Part shown: piece by piece, positions 6,252 to 11,573 of the stretch
How the letters are laid out: each line of letters opens with the position of its first letter
Position numbering within the stretch: position 1 is the first letter of the stretch
From: Vitreoscilla sp.
Lineage (GTDB): Bacteria; Pseudomonadota; Gammaproteobacteria; Burkholderiales; Burkholderiaceae
Length of the DNA stretch: 11,573 nt
Direction of reading: 5' to 3'
NCBI GenBank assembly: GCA_014378125.1
Contig: JACMOG010000701.1
Span: 1 to 11,573 of the forward strand
Program-made: the position numbers and the translations under genes
The notes under the pieces: generated by a model
The model's input: the letters and a program-made list of their open reading frames with translations, nothing else
The model's database searches: none
What the model was told of the DNA's origin: nothing

Positions 6252-6992
6252 TCAGAACACCATGCCACCGGCGACGTCGATCGTCGCTCCCGTCACCCAG
6301 TGCCCGTCCGCCGACACCGCCCAAGCGACGGCAGCGGCGATGTCCGCGGGTTGGCCGACCCGGCCCAGCGGCGTCTTGCCCGCGAGAAAGTCGTGCATGC
6401 CCTTGGCCGAATCGGCGTTGCCCTCGGTCGCGACGAACCCCGGCGCGATGCCGACGACACGGATCTGCCGCGGGCCGAGTTCCATGGCCAGCGAGCGGGT
6501 CAGCGTGTCGACGGCGCCCTTCGTGGCGCAGTAGACGTGCACCATCGGGTACGGGCTCTTGGCCAGCCCGGAGCTGATGTTGACGATGACGCCGCCCGAC
6601 GCCATCACGCGCGCCCCCGCCTGCGTCGTCAGCAACAGGCCGCGCACGTTGAGGTCGAAGTGCTCGGCGAAGCTCGTCGCATCGAGGGTGTCCAGCGTGT
6701 CGACCTTGTAGACGCCGGCATTGTTGACGAGGATGTCGAGCCTTCCGAAGTTGTCCATCGCCGCGCCGACCAGACCCGCGATCTCGTCCGGCTTGGCGAT
6801 GTTGGCGCGGATGGCCACGGCGGTGCCGCCTGCGGCGACGATGCGCTGCACGACTGCGTCGGCATCGGCCGCATTGCGCGAGTAGTTGACGACGACCTTG
6901 GCGCCGTCCGCGGCCAGGCGCATTGCAATGCCCGCGCCGATGCCTTTGGACGAGCCCGTGACGATGGCGACCATCCCGTCGAGTGTTTTCAT
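6252..6992 (-). CDS. SDR-family oxidoreductase, FabG-like (unit 2)
   Basis: The 246-aa product is a classical short-chain dehydrogenase. It has the TGSSKGIG cofactor loop (12-19), NNAG (90-93), catalytic Ser141, Tyr154 and Lys158 (YCATK), and the C-terminal IDVAGGMVF. Lys in the glycine loop together with NYSRNAADADAV after strand 2 favours NADP(H), as in 3-oxoacyl-ACP-reductase-like SDRs. Genes of this kind outside fatty-acid clusters usually act on other small ketones or alcohols, so I do not call it fabG. ATG 6992 has AGGAG seven bases upstream. The frame is open further to 7046, but that extension is not protein-like. It is divergent from the LysR gene at 7121 (128-bp shared gap) and convergent with the LysR gene of unit 1. 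Regulation by the unit 2 LysR is the natural reading. Confidence 0.92.
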   Translation of the reverse strand: MKTLDGMVAIVTGSSKGIGAGIAMRLAADGAKVVVNYSRNAADADAVVQRIVAAGGTAVAIRANIAKPDEIAGLVGAAMDNFGRLDILVNNAGVYKVDTLDTLDATSFAEHFDLNVRGLLLTTQAGARVMASGGVIVNISSGLAKSPYPMVHVYCATKGAVDTLTRSLAMELGPRQIRVVGIAPGFVATEGNADSAKGMHDFLAGKTPLGRVGQPADIAAAVAWAVSADGHWVTGATIDVAGGMVF

Positions 6993-7092
6993 TTGAATGC
7001 TCCTGATGCGTCGAGAGGAAGACGGCCCCGCCGTCCGAAGCCGCACGATAGGGCCTGGTCGACATTCGAAATAGCCCCCAACCCGGGATGCT

Positions 7093-7113
7093 TTGTGAAG
7101 GCTGCCTTCATAA
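7093..7113. promoter_or_regulatory. Near-perfect 21-bp dyad, probable LysR operator (unit 2)
   Basis: TGAAGGC-t-GCCTTCA (7096-7110) is a perfect inverted repeat. It extends to TT...AA on the outside (7093-7113), with nine of ten pairs matching. It ends seven bases before the LysR start at 7121 and lies in the gap shared with the divergent SDR gene. Length and placement fit an autoregulatory LysR site. It has no run of T and sits upstream of the start, which makes a terminator unlikely. Confidence 0.5.
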
Positions 7114-7114
7114 T
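7109..7114 (+). promoter_or_regulatory. Possible -10 element of the unit 2 LysR gene (leaderless transcript?)
   Basis: CATAAT matches five of six bases of the sigma-70 -10 consensus and lies six bases before ATG 7121. Transcription would then start at about the A of the ATG, giving a leaderless mRNA; this agrees with the lack of a Shine-Dalgarno there. It overlaps the right arm of the dyad, so a bound regulator would block it. No good -35 is visible, so the call is tentative. Confidence 0.3.
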
Positions 7115-7120
7115 CCCTGC

Positions 7121-8023
7121 ATGTCTCCCGAACTGCTTCCTCTCATCGCCAGCTTCGAACGCGTCGCCCACCATGCGAGTTTCACAAGGGCCGCGGAAGA
7201 GCTGGGCGTGTCACCGTCGGCCTTGTCGCAGAACCTGCGGACGCTCGAGGCCAGCCTCGGCGTGCGGCTCCTGGATCGTTCGACCCGGCGCGTGGGCGTC
7301 ACCGAGATCGGCCAGCGCTTCCTGCTCGATGCACGCAACGGCCTGGCCACGCTGGGCAAGGCGGTCGCCGGACTCGAGGAATTGCGCGATCAACCGTCCG
7401 GCCTGTTGCGAGTGACGCTTTCGCGCACCGCGGCAGACCTTGTCGTGCTGCCGCACCTCACCGGTTTCCTCGATGCGTTTCCGGCGATCACCCTGGAGCT
7501 CGACTGTGACAACGCGCTGGTCGATCTGGTGGCCGGCGGCTCCGACGCCGGCATCCGGCTCGGCGAGAACCTGGCGCAGGACGTGGTGGCGACGCCGCTG
7601 GGCGGGCCCCAGCGCATGGTGACGGTCGCGGCGCCGCGCTATCTTGCGGGCCGCGTCGCTCCGCGTGTTCCCGCCGATCTCATGCAGCACCGTTGCCTCA
7701 ACGTCCGGCTGGGGGCAGCGCTATACCGGTGGGAGTACACGAACCGCGGTCGGCGAGTCGATGTGCAGGTCGGCGGGGGGCTGGTCGCGCGCGACGGGGG
7801 TACGCTGCTCAGCGCCATTCGCTCGGGCGCCGGCATCGGCCTGGCGTTCGAGTCCCAAGTGCAGGACGACCTTGCCACCGGCCGCCTCGTTCCGCTGCTC
7901 AAGGCGTGGTGGCCGACGTTTCCCGGGTTCCATCTCTATCACCCGAGCCGCGCCCACGTGCCCCGAAAGCTGCGGGCCTTCATCGATTTCATGCAGCACG
8001 CGCTCGCGGTGCCGCCGGCTTGA
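7121..8023 (+). CDS. LysR-family transcriptional regulator (unit 2)
   Basis: The product is 300 aa from ATG 7121 (MSPELLPLIASFERVAHHAS). The N-terminal helix-turn-helix spans about residues 5-63 (SFTRAAEELGVSPSALSQNL; RTLEASLGVRLLDRSTRRVG). The effector domain starts at about 93 (GLLRVTLSRTAADLVVLPHL) and includes DAGIRLGENLAQDVVATPL and IRSGAGIGLAFESQV. Length is normal. The frame extends upstream to 7088, but that start lies inside or before the dyad and has no ribosome-binding site. The gene is divergent from the SDR gene at 6992 and convergent with the MFS gene at 8089 (65 bases between stops, no clear terminator). It probably controls itself and the SDR gene; the effector is unknown. Confidence 0.92.
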   Translation: MSPELLPLIASFERVAHHASFTRAAEELGVSPSALSQNLRTLEASLGVRLLDRSTRRVGVTEIGQRFLLDARNGLATLGKAVAGLEELRDQPSGLLRVTLSRTAADLVVLPHLTGFLDAFPAITLELDCDNALVDLVAGGSDAGIRLGENLAQDVVATPLGGPQRMVTVAAPRYLAGRVAPRVPADLMQHRCLNVRLGAALYRWEYTNRGRRVDVQVGGGLVARDGGTLLSAIRSGAGIGLAFESQVQDDLATGRLVPLLKAWWPTFPGFHLYHPSRAHVPRKLRAFIDFMQHALAVPPA

Positions 8024-8088
8024 GCGATCTGTACCGTGCCGATCACACCTGGCTGGACGGCCTTTCGCTCGCTTCGGCAACGCCGACC

Positions 8089-9279
8089 TCAGCGTACCGC
8101 GTACATGGCCGAGCAGCGCACGCCAAGCGCCGCGAGAACATGAACCATCGCGCAAAGGGCAAGCAGCGTCGTCAATGATTGTTGCGCGGCAAGCTGCCCG
8201 GAGATCACCAGTGCCAACGGCATTCCCAACTTGAACAGCGAGCCGGTCACTCCCGAGACGCGGCCGATGTGCTCGCTCGCCGTGCTCTCCTGGCGGTAGC
8301 CCCAGACGCACACGTTGCCGGCCACCTGCGCAAAGCTGTTCAGCGCCAGGCCGGCGACCAGCATCGTCGCGCTGCCTCCCGTCGCCAGCACCGCGATGCT
8401 CGCGGCCTCGAACGCCATCGCCGCCGTGAGCAGCCGCCCCAGGCCGACGCAACGCCGCATCGCTCCCGACAGCATCCCCGCGGCGATCCCACCCGCGGCC
8501 GCGAACGCCAGCATCGCGCCGAGCAAGGCCGGCGAGAACTGCAATTGGTCCCGGGCGCGGAACAGGAACAGCACCTCGACCACCCCGGCGCTGCCGTTGG
8601 TCGCCACGATGATCCATGCGACGTGCCATAGCGGCCGGTTGGCGCGCAGCACGCGCCATCCCTCGCGATACGCTGGCCAGAATGCGCCGGTCGACAGCGG
8701 CCGGGACGGCAGGTCGAGCCCGCGCAACAACATCGCGGCAGACAGCAACGCACCCATCGATGCCCACAGGCAGGCGTCGGGGCGCCTTGCCACCAGCATG
8801 CCCGCAAGAGCCGGCCCCGCGATCGCGGCAACCTGGGTGACGGTCGACAGCTGTCCCGTCGCGGGCAGCAACAGCGCCGACGGCAGCATCTCCGTGACCA
8901 GCCCCATCCTGCAGATGCCATAGACGTAGTTGAGCGTCATGAGCGCGAACGCGGCGGCGAAGAACGGCACGACCAGGCTGTCGGCGCGAGGGAGCAGCAG
9001 GGACTGCGCGCCCATCAGCACCACCATGCCGGCCATCGCGCGGCGCGCCCAGCGCGCACGATCGACACGGTCGACCCAGACGCCGATGAACATCGCCAGC
9101 AACAGGTTGGGCAAGAGTTCGACCGCTCGCAGCCCCGTCATGATCCCTGCGGATCGCGTGAGCTCGTAGAACGCCAGCGGCAAGGCCAGCTGGTAGATCT
9201 GGACGCCGAGCGCGAAGCAGGCGGATGACGCGAAGAGTCGGCGGAATCCGACGTTGCGCCAGAGGGTGTAGTCGGACAT
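8089..9279 (-). CDS. MFS transporter, probable drug/metabolite exporter (unit 3)
   Basis: The 396-aa product is an intact major-facilitator inner-membrane protein with about twelve hydrophobic helices, probably a proton-coupled exporter. The loop between helices 2 and 3 holds the motif-A-like GVWVDRVDRARWARR (about 66-80). The central loop carries a basic stretch between the halves (FWPAYREGWRVLRANRPLW), typical of the MFS_3/DHA3-like group that includes enterobactin and macrolide exporters. The start is chosen at ATG 9279 (MSDYTLWRNVGFRRLFASSA), where the family N-terminus begins. A TTG start at 9351 would add 24 residues without membrane character. No strong ribosome-binding site is seen before 9279. 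It is divergent from the SgrR-like regulator gene (100-bp gap), which suggests that this regulator controls it. The substrate cannot be read from the sequence. Confidence 0.88.
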   Translation of the reverse strand: MSDYTLWRNVGFRRLFASSACFALGVQIYQLALPLAFYELTRSAGIMTGLRAVELLPNLLLAMFIGVWVDRVDRARWARRAMAGMVVLMGAQSLLLPRADSLVVPFFAAAFALMTLNYVYGICRMGLVTEMLPSALLLPATGQLSTVTQVAAIAGPALAGMLVARRPDACLWASMGALLSAAMLLRGLDLPSRPLSTGAFWPAYREGWRVLRANRPLWHVAWIIVATNGSAGVVEVLFLFRARDQLQFSPALLGAMLAFAAAGGIAAGMLSGAMRRCVGLGRLLTAAMAFEAASIAVLATGGSATMLVAGLALNSFAQVAGNVCVWGYRQESTASEHIGRVSGVTGSLFKLGMPLALVISGQLAAQQSLTTLLALCAMVHVLAALGVRCSAMYAVR

Positions 9280-9379
9280 GGAGGGCACGGCACCGGATAG
9301 GGACGCCGCAGTTTGCTTCGAAACAGGAAGGGCAAGAAGGTCAAAATGCAATCCGACTTTCCTCTTTTACGGCAACGCC
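9280..9379. promoter_or_regulatory. Shared control region between the MFS and SgrR-like genes
   Basis: This 100-bp gap must hold both divergent promoters. AT-richer sequence is concentrated at 9310-9375, including TTCGAA (9317-9322) and a CAAAAT that could be a -10 for the rightward gene (9342-9347). On the minus strand TTGACC (overlapping 9339-9344) could be a -35, without a good -10. I see no sRNA-like hairpin plus T-run, so there is no sign of an SgrS-like sRNA gene, and little room for one. Confidence 0.4.
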
Positions 9380-11101
9380 ATGAAACTTCTGCATCAGTAC
9401 CTCCGTCTTGCAGACGGCCTGCCGCCGGCGTCCAGCCTGTCGATCAGCGCCGTGGCCGATCGACTGTGCTGCACGCCGCGCAACGCTCGCCTGCTTCTCG
9501 GACGGATGCAGGCCGAGGGTTGGTTGAAATGGACGCCAGGGCGCGGGCGCGGAAGGCTGTCCGTGCTGGCGCTGCGCCGCGAGCCCGGCGCGCTGCGCGA
9601 GGCCCATCTGCGCGGGCTCATCGGCCACGGCCGCCTGGAAGAGGCTTTCGAGAGCCTGCCCGCGGCCGCACGCTCGCGGCTGCAATCGGCCTTGCCGGCA
9701 TTTCTCGGGCCGACCGCCGGCGGCGGACTGCGCATCCCGTCCTATCGCCCCCTGCATGCACTCGATCCGATCCACGTGACCCGCCGCACGGAGGCGCATC
9801 TCGTGATGCAGCTATGCGACGGCCTGACCGGCTTCGACCGCCAGCGCGACTGCATCGTGCCCGCACTCGCGCATCAATGGGAGTGCGTCGACAACGGGCG
9901 CCGCTGGCGCCTCTGGCTCCGCCCGGGGCTGCGTTTCCACGACGGCCGTCCGCTGGGTGCCACGGATGCCGCCGCATCGTTGCACAGGCTGCGCGACACG
10001 CCCGGACCACACCGCTCGCTCATGGCGCACCTGCGCGAAGCCACGCCGTCGGGCGACTGCCTCGAACTCGTGCTCGCCGAACCCGACCATCTCCTGCTGC
10101 ATCGACTCGCTCATCACAGCGCAGCCGTGCTGCCGGCGGACGACTGGCTGCGCGCCGATTTTTCGAGCGCGCCGATTGGCGCAGGCGCGTTCCGGCTGGT
10201 GCGCAACAACGACTATCGCGCGACGCTCGCCGCCTTCGAGGGCTATTGGCGCGAGCGCCCGCTGCTCGCGGAGATCGACCTCTGGGTCGTGCCGGCGGGT
10301 GCACCGATTCCCGAAGTCGACTTGCGGATAGGCCAAATCGCAAACGACGACCGGGCGCCACCCTCCGACTGGCGCGAGCTCGCCCAACCCGAGCAGGGCT
10401 GCGACTGCGTGCTGCTGAATCCCGCGCAGCCCGCCTTCGCCACCGCAGCCGCCCGCCTTGCCGTCGGCCGTTGGCTGCGCGCAGAAGTGGCGCGATTGGC
10501 CATGCCCGCGCCATGGAGCGTCGCACGCGGATGGTTGCCCGGGTTCAAGCACCTGCCGTCGCCACGCGCAATCGACTCGGCCACACCGCCCCGACTGCCC
10601 GCCACGGTACGCATCGTCACGTACGAGCTCGAACAGCACCTCACGCTCGCAGGCGCCATCGCCGACGCCATCCGCTCTACGGGCTCCCGCGCCAGCATCC
10701 GCGTGCTTCCGGCACCGGTGTTCGCACGCTACGATTGGCGACACGACGCCGACCTCGCCGTCACCGGAGAAGTGCTGTCCGACGACCTCGCCTTCGGACA
10801 GTTCAGTGCCTTGTCAGGCGAAGGCCAGTTCCACGCCTGGCTCAAGCCCAAGCTGCGTCGCTGGCTGGAAAAGCGTTGCACCGCGATCGCCGCGGAACCT
10901 GCTGCATCGCGCCGGGCGACGCTCATGGAGGAGGCGTTCGCCCGCGTGACGCAAGAAGGTGCGGTGCTGCCGATGCGCCATCTGATCCAGAGGCTGACCC
11001 ATGCGCCGCAGTTGGGGGGCGTTTCGCTGGCACGATGTGGCTGGATGGACTTTCGAACGCTGTGGATCAGGCCGGCTGGGCCGGTCGCCGCGTCGAGATG
11101 A
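9380..11101 (+). CDS. SgrR-family transcriptional regulator (HTH plus solute-binding domain)
   Basis: The product is 573 aa; E. coli SgrR is about 550 aa. The N-terminal domain (about 3-62) matches the SgrR_N winged HTH layout: LHQYLRL, AVADRLCCTPRNARLLLGRM, EGWLKWTPGRGRGRLSVL. After a helical linker, residues from about 117 form a family-5 extracellular solute-binding-protein domain (SBP_bac_5). Markers are LRIPSYRPLHALDPIH, LVMQLCDGLTGFD, WRLWLRPGLRFHDGRPL and FSSAPIGAGAFRLV. Such proteins sense a small ligand with the periplasmic-type domain inside the cytoplasm. In enterobacteria SgrR responds to sugar-phosphate stress and controls sgrS and setA. ATG 9380 is chosen because the HTH begins there; the frame is open upstream to 9278 without protein character. 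Divergence from an MFS exporter suggests local control of efflux; the ligand here is unknown. Another frame stays open across the whole gene but is an Arg/Ala-rich shadow. Confidence 0.9.
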   Translation: MKLLHQYLRLADGLPPASSLSISAVADRLCCTPRNARLLLGRMQAEGWLKWTPGRGRGRLSVLALRREPGALREAHLRGLIGHGRLEEAFESLPAAARSRLQSALPAFLGPTAGGGLRIPSYRPLHALDPIHVTRRTEAHLVMQLCDGLTGFDRQRDCIVPALAHQWECVDNGRRWRLWLRPGLRFHDGRPLGATDAAASLHRLRDTPGPHRSLMAHLREATPSGDCLELVLAEPDHLLLHRLAHHSAAVLPADDWLRADFSSAPIGAGAFRLVRNNDYRATLAAFEGYWRERPLLAEIDLWVVPAGAPIPEVDLRIGQIANDDRAPPSDWRELAQPEQGCDCVLLNPAQPAFATAAARLAVGRWLRAEVARLAMPAPWSVARGWLPGFKHLPSPRAIDSATPPRLPATVRIVTYELEQHLTLAGAIADAIRSTGSRASIRVLPAPVFARYDWRHDADLAVTGEVLSDDLAFGQFSALSGEGQFHAWLKPKLRRWLEKRCTAIAAEPAASRRATLMEEAFARVTQEGAVLPMRHLIQRLTHAPQLGGVSLARCGWMDFRTLWIRPAGPVAASR

Positions 11102-11117
11102 ATGTCGAGGAATCAGG

Positions 11118-11170
11118 CTCCACGCGGCAGGCGTGCCCGGCGGAGACTCCGCAGGGCCGCGCGCGTGGAG
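11118..11170. repeat. Nested 53-bp inverted repeat, REP-like or terminator-like
   Basis: The outer arms CTCCACGCG (11118-11126) and CGCGTGGAG (11162-11170) are perfect. Inside them, GCCC (11135-11138) pairs with GGGC (11154-11157), and GCGGAG-a-CTCCGC (11140-11152) forms the tip. It lies 16 bases after the stop of the SgrR-like gene and 69 bases beyond the stop of the gene entering from the right. There is no T-run on either side, so it is not a standard intrinsic terminator. It could be a repetitive extragenic palindrome or a two-way barrier between convergent genes. Confidence 0.6.
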
Positions 11171-11239
11171 GATGCTCAACGTGGGGGACGCAAAGCTCGG
11201 CGCCACAGCGCGTGCCAGGCCTGCATCGCGGCCTTACCG

Positions 11240-11573
11240 CTACCCGTTAGGCAGCGCGCCGCCTCGCCCACCGGGCGCCCCGGCATCTCCCAAGGCGATT
11301 GCCTGCGCGACGATCAGATCCAGCGGGACTCTCAGAATCGCCTGGTCGGCAGCCTCACGCCGACAGGTCGCCATGCGTTCGCTGAGCGTCGCCTTGGCAC
11401 GCCCGTAGTGCCGCGCCACCGAGGCGGACGAGCACAGATCCAGCCGCGCGGCGAGGATGGCCACAAGCGCCCTGCCGCGGGCACCCGTCGAAGTGGACAG
11501 CGTCGCCAGACCGGGGACCTCCGGGCTGCCGATCTTCAGCAGAACCCATCGCTCGAGGAGCAGCAGCGCGCCG
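11240..11573 (-). CDS. C-terminal end of an HTH-containing protein, possibly RAYT-type transposase (5' end beyond window)
   Basis: The frame enters from the right edge and ends at the TAG at 11240-11242, giving about 110 residues. It begins GALLLLERWVLLKIGSPEVP. A Ser/Thr/Gly stretch follows, then a helix (RGRALVAILAARLDLCSSAS) and a helix-turn-helix-like segment, SVARHYGRAKATLSERMATC. After a further helix (LDLIVAQAIAL) it ends in a loose Gly-rich tail. Codon use is like the other real genes here. A C-terminal helix-turn-helix of this type is seen in some REP-associated tyrosine transposases, and a REP-like hairpin lies 69 bases downstream. However, the catalytic HUH domain would be outside the window, so the assignment is weak. 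A DNA-binding regulator is an equal alternative. Confidence 0.5.
   Translation of the reverse strand, partial: GALLLLERWVLLKIGSPEVPGLATLSTSTGARGRALVAILAARLDLCSSASVARHYGRAKATLSERMATCRREAADQAILRVPLDLIVAQAIALGDAGAPGGRGGALPNG

Noticed and set aside
7096..7110. Reading TGAAGGC-t-GCCTTCA as a transcription terminator
   Set aside because: It lies upstream of a gene start between divergent genes and has no T-run, so an operator fits better.
6300..7415. + strand open frame of about 371 codons opposite the second SDR gene
   Set aside because: It is antisense to a clear SDR and runs across the LysR control region into the LysR gene in another frame.
9313..11250. Open frame of about 645 codons on the + strand covering the SgrR-like gene in another frame
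   Set aside because: It is rich in Arg/Ala/Pro with no domain pattern, as expected for a shadow frame of a GC-rich gene; the overlapping frame has clear SgrR and solute-binding motifs.

Overview
The window is GC-rich DNA (roughly two thirds G+C by eye) with dense, strongly GC3-biased genes. The protein families (LysR/SDR pairs, an XRE-type protein with an N-terminal coiled coil, an ErfK-type L,D-transpeptidase without a signal peptide, an SgrR-type regulator) suggest a Gram-negative proteobacterium, most likely Burkholderiales. This is an inference from family style; there is no rRNA or marker gene to confirm it. No rRNA, tRNA, CRISPR array, phage module or complete insertion sequence was seen.

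Left part (1-4000). A PAS-type histidine kinase fragment runs off the left edge. It has lost its phospho-acceptor region through an internal deletion and frame change. An XRE-like DNA-binding protein lies behind it on the same strand. A NUC-family secreted endonuclease follows on the + strand, with an intact catalytic centre but a frameshift in its C-terminal third and no good start codon. About 700 bases without a convincing gene come next, with less GC-biased composition than the surroundings. Then come an L,D-transpeptidase and a small four-helix membrane protein that are transcribed towards each other.

Right part (4000-11100). Three divergent regulator/target units lie tail to tail: (i) LysR to the right, MFS remnant plus SDR dehydrogenase to the left; (ii) LysR to the right, SDR dehydrogenase to the left; (iii) SgrR-like regulator to the right, MFS exporter to the left. 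Each regulator probably controls its divergent neighbour from the short shared control region. Both LysR control regions carry a 21-bp imperfect dyad close to the regulator's start codon. The MFS gene in unit (i) keeps only its two ends, joined out of frame. Unit (iii) resembles the enterobacterial sgrR/setA arrangement but has only 100 bp between the genes.

Right edge. A 53-bp nested inverted repeat follows the SgrR-like gene. After it comes the C-terminal end of a helix-turn-helix-containing protein that enters from beyond the window, possibly a REP-associated (RAYT-type) transposase. I found no clearly new multi-gene system. The points most worth checking are the three broken genes in the left half, the dyad operators, the SgrR/MFS pair and the terminal hairpin.
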